DNA of 64,000 nucleotides from Nymphaea colorata. Its lineage: Eukaryota > Streptophyta > Magnoliopsida > Nymphaeales > Nymphaeaceae. The position numbers were made by a program, and so were the translations under genes. Shown piece after piece: positions 13,076 through 25,386 of the stretch. The stretch is taken from positions 24,880,131 through 24,944,130 of the forward strand of contig NC_045140.1 of the NCBI RefSeq assembly GCF_008831285.2, written 5' to 3'. The notes under the pieces are model-generated. The model was given only the letters and a program-made list of their open reading frames with translations. It searched no databases and had not been told where the DNA came from. How positions within the stretch are numbered: position 1 is the stretch's first letter; every line of letters starts with the position of its first letter.

Positions 13076-16000
13076 GAACAATTGAACAAGCAGATATGGT
13101 TACATCTAATACGTGTTTGATCCGTTGATGTCCCTGGTGGTTTGTAAAATATGTAGCCTTGAGTCTGGAAAAATGTTGAGGCCAACATTTTTTCATTCAA
13201 GGTGTATAGTACCCAAATCAAAGTTAGATCCAGAACTCCGAGTGAGCTAGAGGAGTACTTCATGGCCTAGATGAGAGCCATTACGGGGCTCAATCCTATC
13301 CGGGGTGGATAGAAAAACATTCCTCTTGGAAGAACAATTTCCAACCACACTCATTCAGACATGCTCTTGGTTGTAGCAAAAGGCTGTTAACAAGTTCAAC
13401 CTAAATCTGACTTGTCTCAAGTTTGTCAAGTAAAAATCAAGATGTTTTTATTTTAAGTGGCCACTTCAATTCCAGAAACCAGGATCACTGCCATTTCAGG
13501 GCTTCAAATGGGATTCCATATGGATTTAGATCGGAAACTCCACTCATTATTCAGAATTTGGTTCTTGACAATGAAGCATGATACGTGAAACCAGCCGAAT
13601 CAAACTCATTTTCGGATACTCGAACTATTCTCCCTCTAGAAGCAACATGACATTATAACAGGAAGAAAGATGGTGACTAAGTAGAAAGCAAATGAGAAGA
13701 ACAATGAAAACATAATTAGCAGAGGTCTAAAGACAAGGTCAGAATAGATGCCCAAGAAAATCATTAGCCAAATCCAGCGTCTTAACATTAATGCGAGTCG
13801 GACCATGATGAACGATGCACATTGGATTGGGAAGAACAGGAAAAGGTAAGTAGACCAAAACAGCCTCTTAATGTGTAGATAATATAAGATTTGTAGGAAC
13901 CATTCAAGTTTCAAACACGATATGAAAACCATATTTACAAGACTGGGAAAACTCTACGTTATTCAGTGTTGCTGATTCCAAGTAGACAGATTGTTGCCAA
14001 AGCTGGGTGTATCTCCTGAAGTCGAGTAAGAACTTGTATGGATTTACACGAATAAAGAGAAAAAGAAAAGAACCAATTTATCCATCTCTAACAACATGAG
14101 GATGGATAACGAACAGATGAAACGTTATTTATAAGCAGGCTTGCTTGCTTGCTTTCCTTCAGTTTCCTGTTCCACGTTGTCGATACGTACGAATGGGAGG
14201 ATGCACCATTGTTCACACAAGCCGCTTCTAGAACTAAATATGCTTATGATATTTCTTCGGCTTCCAGGACCTGGTCAAGTCCAGGTAATGATATTAAGAG
14301 CCGTTGTATGCCCATTTTCCATTTGGTGATCGGCTTATCGTTAAATTGAAGACGTAAAATTGTCATCTGCAAGCCAAAACAGATGACATAAGCATGCTTG
14401 GGTTAGAACACAGTTGAGACATTGCATGTTTTCAAAGAAAAATATTCCTTCCATTTGGGGACCAAGGCATCAGCGTTTTGGTGTTTCCAGCCTGAGGGCG
14501 TAGCCTCCAACCAGAGCCACAGAGCTTGGTTGGAGAGCCTCAAGCATGGGCAAAGCGAACCACTTAACTATGCTGCTAGAGTATGGTTTTCTTTGCCAAA
14601 ATGTGATGCTCGAGAAGCATAAACGAGTTAAGAAAACCATACCCGTGTTGCTAGAGCTAAGACGTCGCTTTGGAGACAGCTACCTCCCAAATTCAATGTC
14701 TTGGCAATAGTAGCGCCCCCCAAAGAAAATTGAGCGCAAGGAAACCACAGTCAACTGCTGCCAAGCAGCAGAAGGCATTCGAGTGGGTAGGACAATGCAC
14801 AGAGATGAACATTCACCACCTTCCTGTACTAGCACAAGATCCATGATCAAATCCCCCCTTCCCAAGTACACTTCATTTCTGCAAAAGTCTCCAAGTTTAG
14901 GATAACCAGATGTGCATGGATAACTCTAGCGATCATACTCTAGCTTCTATTTAATTACAAATGACAAGATTGATGCCCTCCGACTCGGCAAGGTTAGCAC
15001 CAACTTAGCCACCGTAAACAGAAAAACATTTTCCTATTACTTGATAAGATGGCTATCATCTGGTAATTTCCCTTATAGGCAAGTAACCATTAGGTTAAGG
15101 TGCACAAAAAAAGAAGCATCACGCTTGTGAGAAAAGAAACATGCAATGGACAAGAAGAACGATAAGAGTGAATTCAATAAGATGTCAAAGGATGTAGGAT
15201 TAAAAGGAAAGAGGACCAAGGGACACAAAGGAGAGCAAAGCATGTGTTCATCAGCAACAATGACGGACTAATAATGTCCCCCAGACTGGGACTTCATCTC
15301 ACCAAAAAAAGCAGACTAGCTTGAGAAGACTGTACATGAAAGCAGAGAATTGCATAGCCACAATTCAGAGGTTCAGCAAAAGAAATTGCACAAAGACCCA
15401 GATTACCAGAAAGTCACAACAAATTTATTAATGGAGTCATGAAAATCGAAGCAAAAGTTCTATATGAAAGAAATAGGAAGCGATCAACATAACCAACAAC
15501 GAATCCATAAACCTTCTCATGTGGATTTGTCTCCATTCCAACAACTCAGTCACTAACAGGTACACAAAAAGGAACTTGGGACTAATAACTAAATTTTGCA
15601 AGCTGTAGCCAAAATAACTTGATACATCACAGTTGCAAACATCAACATCACAAAATCAACAAATCAGTACCCAAAAAATAGACCTTAATATATACAAAGT
15701 ATCAAGATGAAAATTAAGATATTAAGAGAAGCGGATTTTGGAGGGTAGGCATCAAAACAAAAAATGCATGAAATCAGCTCCTAAACCATCCTTGGAAATA
15801 AAAGAACAGTCACTATCCTTTTGCAATGCTTTCTCAGTTGATTATTAAAGCATGCAAGCATGGGGCCAAAGCATTAATGCAAGGCAACACACGGAAACAT
15901 CGTTGATGCGAGACATGCAGCTCAATGTTATGTATAAACTTTACAAGTAAATATCACAATATTGGAGAAGCAAAAAAGTAAGAAATCACATGAAAGATAA

Positions 16001-16240
16001 AACATTTAAGAACTTGAGAGAGTCGATCAACCATCAACAATATGATAGATAAATTTATGAATATAACTAAATGTGGAAACAAACATATACTAGATAGACT
16101 GCCAAAATTTAAAAACATTTCACAAAAATGTGAAAAATATTTTGAAAATACACACATTTATAACAGGTAAAACAAATCTCTTTTTTAACAAATCAAATTT
16201 TTGAGGATCAAATCCTTGACAAGTTGAGACTGTTAAAAAC

Positions 16241-16262
16241 ATATATATATATATATATATAT
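16241..16262. repeat. (AT)11 microsatellite
   Basis: A pure AT dinucleotide run between tgttaaaaac and ttcactcc. Confidence 0.9.
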
Positions 16263-17319
16263 TTCACTCCTATGGATGTGTGGCCTCTGCCTATTCCTTT
16301 CTTTTTCTTGTAATCAAATAAATAGATGAATGAAGTGCAATAGCTTCAAATCTTTCATAGACTAGGGATATGGATTTTACAGCTCCTACATCACATCAAT
16401 ATAGAGCAGCTGGATAAAAAACTCAGCAATTGGGAAAGGCTACTGTTGTTGTATAATTACAAATCCTGTAGTTTATGTTGGAGCTATATGCAAAAAGTAA
16501 GAATCAGATAGCAAATTAAAGAGCGGACTACAACGTAAGACGTTTATGGGAGAAGCAGAGACTTTCTGGAAGCAGAAGAATAAGGACAACTAACGAAAGC
16601 TAAAAACCCACAATGAAGCACTGACAGTGCATGATTCCCACTGTCTACTGCTCTTTTTCCCTCAAATAATGCTGGCATGCATGCATCTTCGCTTAATAGT
16701 TGAGAACAGCAAAGTGATGAAGACAGCATTCTGTCCTTAATTACATTTCAAAATGCTTCCCATATTCGACATCTTCCTGAAATCATTAAGGCACCTAAGT
16801 TCACACGCATCTATTGCCACCACCAGAAGAAAAGATACAAAAAAAAAGGAGAAAGACATGCATGATGGACATTAACATGAATATCATGAAGGACCCAACC
16901 GGTTAATAAAGGTACTTGAAAGTTGAAACCTTAAATAAAGAAGAACACACGTAAAACCTTGTATTTGTGAATATTACACCCAAGTTGATTCAAAGAAAGT
17001 CATGCTCTTGCACCTATGAAAAACAATTCCCCTTCAGCATGGCCATTCCTCCATCTAGTAAAGTATTTTAAATTTTGCTAAGCCATAAGAATAAATTACT
17101 AGCAGAACAAACAAAAAGCTGCATATATCAACAAATTTACAGCCCAATCCAAGAAGAGATCATTATCCCATTCGTTACTGCAAATGCAGTCGATGCATAG
17201 TAAAAGTCTTTAGCTACACAAAGAAATATATGTGCATCAACACAATCTTCTCTTATAGTTCAACCAAAAGCGTTGCATCTGCATATATCTATAACCAAAA
17301 GATGCTAGAATTAACCAGC

Positions 17320-18984
17320 TTATCTCCCCAGATCACAAATGTGGTGACCTATTCGCCTCCCTGTCTGAAATCCAAGGCCCCTTCCATTGGCACCAAAAGG
17401 AAGAGAAGCTGAACCGAATGTATGACGAGATGGAAAAGGAACACGATCATAATCGCCTCCAACTATAGACTGCCGGATGGGAGGACGCGTAAAGCCTATT
17501 ACTGACGGAATCGAATAGAACAACCTACTTGGGCTTATGCAATTTTTCCGCAGCCTCCATGATTGTGCAAATCTCTGCTTCCAATCACACTCTCCAACAT
17601 CCGTAGGACCAAATTCTTCCACGTACTTTTTCCTCCAAATGACATTGTTCGACGATAGATCCCGATACTCCTTTGAGACGCAACCAATCTTTGCAAGGTC
17701 CAGAGGAGGAAGGTATTTCAAAATTTTTACTTTCATCTCTGCAGGCAAGCATCCAAGACATGCAGGAGGCGGCAGCCTTGAGATCTCGCATAACTCGTGA
17801 AGAAGGGGCAAGACAACCTTGTCCTTGACCTCTCTCCAGAGCTCAGACACCATTCTCTGATGGTGGCATCTACCTGTATAAGCAGGGCGATATGTCTGCT
17901 GCACCATCGCACAGATTGAAGGAACATACCGCGAAAATTCAAGGTAAATCCGGTGTAGTTCGCGATTCAGGCGACCGTAAACAACAAGAGAACCAGGAAA
18001 AAACTCAACCTTCAACACGACGACGTTCACTGCATCATTGGGGACTAAAAGATCGCGCACAGTATAACTGAGTGAAACAGTAGACTCAGAAACCCAATCA
18101 TCGGGCAAACGAAACCTCTCCAAGCATCGTTTCTTCTCCTTATCGAACCCCAGAAACCCGGATTCCAGCATAATAGCATGGATTGCAAATACCAAGAAAT
18201 CGAGTTCTCGCCTCACGTTCCGAGCCTCAGAGAAAACGTTAAATAGAAATCCGAAAATCGAGCGAGGTCCGCTCCCTGCACCACAAGAAGCACCATCGAA
18301 CTCATAATTCCCAGCACCCACCATCGCCGCAGAACGATCATGCCCAGAACTGGATACTCTTTCGCAAGCTGGACAATCATCCATCTGCAAAACTCCTTTT
18401 GCGGTAGGCTTTCCCGCATGAACACGATCAATGGACGCCATAGCAGGCGTGGGACTCACATGAGCATCATCCATATCCAACAACGAGGCAATTGCACGGG
18501 GACCATCAATATCCATCTCAACGCATTCAGAAGAAGCAGAAGTTCCTTCCGGAAAAGGGTTTCCTTCCCCGCCGGCGACAGAAGCCCCAACGTGCGAAGC
18601 ATTCAAATGGGCACCTCCCGAATCGGAAGAAGAGCAAAGGCCACGACGAGCACCTCCATCTTCAACGGCGACCGGCCCCGGCAGAATCAGAGCCTCCTCG
18701 CAACTAGGGTTTGAGGCCACCGCGGAACGCGAAGACACTGCAGAACGGTCCAGAACCTGGTAAAAGATCAGATCGCCGGAGGTGATGGCCAACGATGCGA
18801 ACGGCGCGTCAGTGGGAAGACCATCGCCGAGCTCGTTCTTCTTGTTGAGGGAGAGGCGGAGGGAGAGAGGGGAAACAGAAAGCTTCTCCGCCACGGCAAG
18901 CTTCAGTTGCATGGCGGTGGAGGGGGTAGGGATATCGACCCTCGTCGTCCGTCCCGACTCCACCGACCTCAATCGTAGCTTCAT
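17320..18984 (-). CDS. SKIP22: F-box protein SKIP22-like (FBXO7/PI31-type architecture)
   Basis: A single uninterrupted frame of 554 codons, ATG at 18984 and TAA at 17322-17320. Residues 1-80 form a ubiquitin-like N-terminus (MKLRLRSVESG..., ending in SGDLIFYQ), the usual start of plant SKIP22 proteins. An acidic, serine-rich linker follows. A conserved FP-like block (about 235-400) resembles the fold shared by FBXO7 and the proteasome regulator PI31. The F-box spans about 404-459, with CLPAEMKVKILKYLPPLDLA and the following KIGCVSKEYRDLSSN. The C-terminus is rich in Arg, Gly, Pro and Phe and ends in GRRIGHHICDLGR. Family knowledge predicts binding to SKP1/ASK and service as a substrate adaptor in an SCF E3 ligase; the substrate is unknown. 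Length fits the family. No intron is needed and no frame damage is seen. Confidence 0.9.
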   Translation of the reverse strand: MKLRLRSVESGRTTRVDIPTPSTAMQLKLAVAEKLSVSPLSLRLSLNKKNELGDGLPTDAPFASLAITSGDLIFYQVLDRSAVSSRSAVASNPSCEEALILPGPVAVEDGGARRGLCSSSDSGGAHLNASHVGASVAGGEGNPFPEGTSASSECVEMDIDGPRAIASLLDMDDAHVSPTPAMASIDRVHAGKPTAKGVLQMDDCPACERVSSSGHDRSAAMVGAGNYEFDGASCGAGSGPRSIFGFLFNVFSEARNVRRELDFLVFAIHAIMLESGFLGFDKEKKRCLERFRLPDDWVSESTVSLSYTVRDLLVPNDAVNVVVLKVEFFPGSLVVYGRLNRELHRIYLEFSRYVPSICAMVQQTYRPAYTGRCHHQRMVSELWREVKDKVVLPLLHELCEISRLPPPACLGCLPAEMKVKILKYLPPLDLAKIGCVSKEYRDLSSNNVIWRKKYVEEFGPTDVGECDWKQRFAQSWRLRKNCISPSRLFYSIPSVIGFTRPPIRQSIVGGDYDRVPFPSRHTFGSASLPFGANGRGLGFQTGRRIGHHICDLGR

Positions 18985-19095
18985 GATCGATCCTCCGCTG
19001 TCGACTTCTTGGAACGAGCGAAAGAGAGAGGGAGAGTCAGTTTTCTTGAGGCAGAAGGAAGAATGAGAGGGGAGAGAACGAGCAGTGCAAAGTAT
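18985..19095 (-). promoter_or_regulatory. Pyrimidine-rich leader/core promoter of the F-box gene
   Basis: Read on the minus strand, the 100 bases before the ATG are rich in CT (ctctccctctctttcgctcg), a pattern common in plant core promoters and leaders (Y patch). I see no clear TATA box at the right distance, so a TATA-less promoter is likely. The start context is ggatcATGAAG. Confidence 0.4.
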
Positions 19096-20589
19096 CCGAA
19101 GTTTGAAGTCTTGTACGCTATTTGTCGAGGTATTCGGAGGTAAAATTTTGCTTTACACCTGGTAGAAGATCAGGTCTGTTGTACCAAAAAATCTTCAGGA
19201 TTTAGGTGGTTCCCTCACAGTTGACGCGTTCAATCCTGTGATATTGATAACTGAAAAACACCCACTTTTAATAAAAGTTCTTCTTCGTTTTCTTATCTAA
19301 TTAGCTCGACAATCAATTTTTGGGTGCTAAATCAATTCAACAGTGGCTAAGAAATAAGAATCCCACAAAATCTTATCTGATCAGTGTGATGGCGGCACGA
19401 TCAACTTCATTGTGTTTGAAGGAAGGATAATATATCAAGCTTTTGTTAAATAGAGATATTTGAATCAAGACGAATGCATTTCAAATACCAATTTCCATGA
19501 ATCATAGAACAAATATAAAACAGGGAGAAGAAAGAAAAGACTTGAAATAGAAAGCAGGTAGGCTGTTTGTTGTTGTTTCTTTCTTTTATTCGTACAGAAT
19601 CTTCAAATGAAATGAAGGAAAAAAGAAGCATAGGATGCGAATAAAATAAAATTAAAAAAAAAAAGAAGAAGCTTACATAAAAAAGGTACCGACGTCAAAC
19701 CGACGCTATACAATCCTTAGAGAAATCCTCTAGTCTCTCGTAATGACGTCCATGCAACGGAGTTCATGGTTAGATAGAGGAGCTTATCCTCTTTGAATAC
19801 ATAGGCATTCATTTCATTTTAATGTTTCCGTGAGCATCTCCTTAGCCACAGACAATGAAACCTTAAGACTTCGAGGGCACGTTTCCTCCTTAGGAAATCA
19901 ACATTCAAATTTTAGAATTCATCTCCAAAATATGCCCCTTGAGCAGCGAACCCCGAAATTTCATTTTGAAAACTCTTGGGTGGGACAAGAATTTCAGGAC
20001 AAAAATTGCGTCACAAGGGACTGCTAGCAACCTTGGCATCTCTTTAGCAGCTAGAATAGTTTCTAGTGGAGATATGACTTGGGAAGGAAGAAAGGGAATG
20101 CACAACCTTGAAATTGAAAACTTTTTCTGAAACTAAGCTTGGATGCGTGCGTGCATCCAAAGAATTACATATTTCCTCTACCATTGGGCATTATAAAGAA
20201 ATGCTTTGAAGTCATTCTGGATTTTAAGTTTCTTCTTTCGTGTGGTGGTGTTGGAAGTTTTTTCTTTTTCAACAGGTTTTGGTTTGACATTGTTAAAGGA
20301 TGATAACATTTTTTGTCCATGCCACTGACCATATGGTTGGTTTTGTCTGTGCCAATCACACGCGGTGGACATTTTCTTTTGTCGAATGATAAACATCCAT
20401 GGTATTATTGACAAATTCATGCGGTGACGTTTGTCTCTGGCATTCAAACGCTCCTGGGGAGCAAGAAACGGAAGAGTAGCCTTAGTTTGTTGGGCCTTTT
20501 TTTTTTTTTTTCTTTAAAAAAAAAACGTGATAACCGTAGAGAGCTCTATTCCGTCACCGGGGCGGTGGCCGGTGGGGGATTAATCCTTG

Positions 20590-20930
20590 GGCTCTTCACC
20601 TTCATATATCGGATATTCCTATTCAAATTCAGATTTGAATAAGAAAAAGTTATATTTGAATCTGATTTCACAATTTGAATCCGTTTTTTATATTTATATC
20701 CGAATCTGAATTTTGAACCAGATTTTGTCAATTTTCAAACTTTGATAGCATTAAATATATGATACTTGTCTAAAAATAAATGTGATTGGATGTTTATGTA
20801 TATTCAAATCTGAATGCGATGGAATGACATTTATTAAATTCGAATTTGATCCGATTTTTTAATCAGACATAATTTTTTTATATTTAAATTTTTTATCTGA
20901 TTAAAATCGAATATATTGACATCCCTATTT
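20590..20930. repeat. ATCCGAAT-type repeat copy
   Basis: Dense in words such as aaattcagatttgaataag and atatccgaatctgaattttg, and it ends with ttgacatccctattta, the mirror of the tagggatgttgata edge near 24326. No coding potential. Confidence 0.5.
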
Positions 20931-21085
20931 ATGTAACAACGCAAAGAGGGGACAAAAACGATGACTTTAAAAAAAATGTACAAATTGAAATTGTATTGAA
21001 AATGTTGGTTATATAGAGAGTAATTTTAATATTATTTTATCATATAGTAGCTCATGTTAGCAAAATCATGCTTACAGGTAAAATT

Positions 21086-22398
21086 GGGCATCCGGTTAGA
21101 CCGGGCCAGCCTAAGGCTGACAAAAATCAGGTTTGGGTTGACCCAAAGCGTTTGATAGTAACCCAAGTCCCGCCCGCTGAGTTATCAAGTTCAGTCCAAC
21201 CATCAATTTCGAGTATTTGGTTTGATGTCTATCATTATTTGGAACTTTTAATATTTCATTTTTTAATATCTCATAAACACACATTTATGTATCAAGAGCC
21301 TTTAAAAGAACCATCAATTGCACACAAAAGGTTTTTAATGAAGCCATTGAAAATGCACCAAATATTTGTATGGTGGCATCATGTCATGCATGTTTATATG
21401 AAGAGATGTTTCCTAAATACATATATTGAGTCGGGTCATTCTCCCAATACCTGGCTCTAACCAATCTGGCTCCGCAAGTATTTTTTTTATTTTATTTTTT
21501 TATCGGGTTGGCTCGAATGTAAAATAGTCAGCTCAAGCTTGACCCATTGGACTTGACTACCCATCAGGTACCGGGTCCATTGCACACCTTTACTTACAGG
21601 GACTTCGTTTTGTTGAAACTTGGCATGGCATGATTTAAGCCTGACTTGGCTTAACTCAGCTGAAACTCAGTTTGACTCGGTGCAGCGCAATGATAAATTT
21701 TGTACTGGAATCAGCCGAAACTTATTTTGATTTGGTAAACATTCGTTTAACTCAATGCAATCTAGTGATAATTTTTGTATTTTATAACTATTGACAGGGT
21801 GAGTTGTTTATTAATGATTTAATTTTTGATACGAATCGTCTAACTTATTGGAATATAAATAAAAAAAAAAGTTAAAGCTAATTAGTCTTAACTTTATGTA
21901 CGGTGTATTTATTTTAATTCTTAGGATATTGAACCTCTACTTTTGAATTGTTAGTCTTTCATAATACTAACATACATTTTGAGTCTGCCAACCATTAAAT
22001 AGTTGTAAACGTTGAATATATTAATCTTAGTGTTTGTTTTGTATTAAACTTGTTTTTCATTGATATATTGATTTTTGTCATACATTTTCTTTCTCTTTGA
22101 TATACAATTACAAAGTAAGAGCAGCAGCTAACATTTTCGTCAAACTTCACCACCACCTATTATACCTTGGCATCAGACCGGGTATTCAATGGGTACCTGA
22201 CTGACTTAATTTGACTTGATAACAAATAAAAAATATTTTTATATTAAAAAAATGTTTTTTTATTATAATCGGGCCAAGCCAAGCTAGTTAAGTTTGGGCT
22301 TGGGTTTTGGGTATCAAGTTCGGACTCAGGTTTCGGACATCGGGCTGGCGTAAACCCGACTGACTCTTATCGGGGCGGCCCAATGCCCATGTCTACCA
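21086..22398. repeat. GGGCCGG-rich repeat block with similar inverted ends
   Basis: The left edge reads ttgggcatccggttagaccg. The reverse complement of the right edge reads acatgggcattgggccgccc. Both share a TGGGCATYSGG-like core. The interior is AT-rich apart from short GC-rich patches that list words such as gggttgacccaaag and cgggccaagccaag. The pattern resembles non-autonomous transposon copies frequent in plants. The 130-codon frame inside has no recognisable domain. Confidence 0.35.
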
Positions 22399-24324
22399 CC
22401 TAGTTCCATACACCAACACCCCTTCCCGCTTTCCTGTTCCTTGAGGCTTCAAAAGCACGGTAGACTCCCAAGGTTTACCATTCCACCATCCCTACAGGAG
22501 CTCTCCACATGAGTTGAGTTAGAGCACTGCATTTTTTGTAATACATGATTCTAGATTGATCATAAACAATTTCTTGGGTGTAGTTCAATTGATTCCCGAC
22601 TGCCTGAACCCAATTGAGACTTCACTCCTAAGACTTGCAAAATCCAAGTTAACCCAATTCTTTGTGCAAGGGCTCTCTCTCAAAAACCTTCGATTCAATG
22701 CCCTTGAAATCGTTGAACACATGCATTTGTTCTACAACACTACAACTAAACCCGACGCATGTATGTCAAACCGTCTCCTCCACAATCTTCATATTCTTCG
22801 CCGGAAACCACCGGTATCTGGTTCCCAACCACCCACGTTCTTCTTCTGACCACAATTTTAAATTCATCCTGTGAATCCACCATAATGAAGAAACCCTCAT
22901 TCCCTATCACTGAAAACCTAGGGTTTCTCATCTCTCTCCATTGTTATGCATGAAACATGTATCTAAAATCCAGTCTGCGACTGCTGCAAAATGGACCAAA
23001 GAGATCATCTTTCCATAGACCACTAGCAGTATGGACACCTCGAGCCTCCATTATTTACTTCTGTCTTTGCTTCCGATCAACCCTCCATGTTCAGTAAAAC
23101 CTGCGCTAGCTAGACACCTTGTCTGTAACGATCTCTACAACCCTCATCTTCTTCAAGCGCTTTCTCTGTTGGCCTCAGGTTATCCTAGAGAAGGACCCTT
23201 TCCGCTCAAATTCATTCCCCTAGAATTACCGACACCTACTTAGTTAGTCACAATATATCGTAAAAACTTTTTGCTGACTTGCAATCCGGTTCCAAACTTG
23301 ACCTGGCCAGCCTTGATTGTAATAATTATAATTATATCTCTAGTTACATATAAAAATACAATAGAATATAGAAACAAAATTAATTATAACAATATATATT
23401 TTAAATAAAATAATATATTAAATAAGTTATTAGGCCGACTTAACAGCTAAATTTAAGATCCAAACATGAATTGAGTCGAGTACCCGATCCCATATCAGAT
23501 TGGACGTGCGAAGGCAAAATTTTTTAAAGTATGTGCGAAATAGAAAACTATAGAACTTTCACTTTGAGTAGCAAGTAAAGGTCATGATAGATCTGTTTAT
23601 CTACAAATACAATTATAATATATTCGTTTATCTACAGTTATATCTGAATAACAAATCCGTGAAATTAACTGAATTCTCTAAAAAGTGCAGAAAAAATATT
23701 GGTTTTCAATGATAAAAGAAACATTGCAGTCTAGCTACCTGTAAAAGTTGCACCCATATCCTGGTTTGGATTTGAACTGCGTCCAATTTCGGAAACGCCG
23801 TTCTGAACCCGACCCAAATTTGGATTTGGTTTGGTGTATCAAATATGAATCCGATCTGATGTACGTTGTGACTTTATTTTGAAGTGTATACACATAAATG
23901 ATATATTTTTTTTACTTAACTAACTCCCTGGATTTCACTAATTCCAATAACTCGTTCATAAATGCCAATTTTCAACTCGAATGCACATTGTAGAGCCAGA
24001 TGCATTGAAAATTTTAACAGTTTCGTGTTTGAAGATTAAAAAAAAAAAATCATAAAAACAAAACATGCATATTTTTTTAAAAGCCGAACGCCACATCTGT
24101 TCATACTATGGAAACCATAGATATTGAAAATATATATAAATCGCCTTTATTCCCAATTTTTGATAATTAGTTGCAATTTGGAAAAAGTAAGTGAATCTGT
24201 CGAAGGTAGTTTGTCCTCATATTGGTTCATGCTGGTTCGATCCAGATCCCTCTTAGTCCATGGATGTGCCGTTCAGTTGTTACCATTTCTTATATACAAA
24301 ATCTGAGACATATGATATATTTGT

Positions 24325-24500
24325 AGGGATGTTGATACCGGATCCAATTCATGTCGGATATAGTCGGTGTGATATTCTAATACTTTTGGATCAAATTCTA
24401 ATCTAAAAACACAAACAAAAAAAAGAACATGTTTGCGTTTTTACGTATAAATGGATTCGGATGTTCGCAAAAATTGAATATCATTTGGATGTGAGAAAAA
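24325..24500. repeat. ATCCGAAT-type repeat copy
   Basis: Starts with tagggatgttgataccggat and contains the same ggattcggatg vocabulary as the copies at 12.7 and 20.6 kb. A further copy without clear edges lies at about 23760-23880. Confidence 0.45.
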
Positions 24501-24990
24501 AAAAAGAACCTAAGTGAAATATGTCAAATTAACAAGCAGGGAATATTACATAAAATCTCAAACGTTCCTCATTCTATTCAATCACAGAGCGAAAAGGTTT
24601 CAAATTACGGCACTTCGCAAGAAAAGGAGGGAAAATTATTGGAACTTATTAAATCATATACGTCTGACGTCCACTCCAGATTCAAAAAATGCACGCACCA
24701 ATAAGACATTTTTAGCTGGTAGACATCTATTAAGGACTCAAGCGGACCCCGTCGTTCTTATTTTCAAAAACTTTTATATGGTTTTTCTCTGGGTCACTCT
24801 TTGAAATCCAACTTTGAGCAACGAATTGGAAAGACTCAAATATATAGGTATTAACAAAAAAATTTGAAATTCGAAACACGGATTGAAGTTTATAACGACT
24901 CCTTAAATTTGGATAAATATAAAACCATTGATTTTGAAAACTTAATAAATGTTATTCGTGCATAAATTAAGACAAATTTTGTTAAGACCA

Positions 24991-25036
24991 ATACATTTGA
25001 ACATTTCGAGTTCATACATTTGAACATTTCGAGTTC
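24991..25036. repeat. 23-bp exact tandem duplication
   Basis: Two adjacent identical units beginning atacatttgaacatttcgag and ending ttc. Confidence 0.9.
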
Positions 25037-25328
25037 ATTCAAGAAGTGGGATTCAAACAATCGGTCCCAACATATATGCCTCGAGGAATAGTGCAACGGG
25101 GCAGCAAGACAGAGATCACAGATCACATTCACAGGATTTAATGTTCATATCCTGTAGCCTCTGTCATACTTCAGTGTTTATTACTTTGAACTGCGAATGA
25201 TGGCGAGCATAATACATGAGTTGAAGGATGTACCATAGATTCACTCAGACTTTAAAGCTAATTAAAACCTTAGAAGCATACGTGTATGGTGCTGGGGGTT
25301 TTATGTCAAAGGTAGGTTTTAAAAAAAA

Positions 25329-25339
25329 TAAAATATACA

Positions 25340-25375
<36 letters not shown>

Positions 25376-25386
25376 TGTATATTTTA
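25329..25386. repeat. Perfect 58-bp palindrome with (TA)n core
   Basis: The left arm taaaatatacatacta and right arm tagtatgtatatttta are exact reverse complements, flanking an uninterrupted TA core. The whole 58 bases can fold into a hairpin or cruciform. The non-TA arms are 14-16 bases each side, more than an ordinary AT microsatellite shows. Confidence 0.9.

Larger units (their letters stand above)
6531..17319. other. Long intergenic region, repeats only
   Basis: Nearly 11 kb without a supported gene. Open frames are short (under about 100 codons), AT-biased or low in complexity. It holds several CT/GA tracts, the compound (AT)17(AG)10 tract and an ATCCGAAT repeat copy. The final few hundred bases are likely 3' UTR of the F-box gene. 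Confidence 0.55.

Noticed and set aside
14440..14660. Short inverted repeats around ctccaacca/tggttggag and atggttttctt/aagaaaaccat, considered as a microRNA precursor
   Set aside because: Arms are only 11-12 bases, the pairs are not nested as one stem, and no known miRNA sequence is present.
21068..21460. 130-codon plus-strand frame
   Set aside because: Falls at the edge of a GGGCCGG-type repeat block and reads as repeat-derived sequence.
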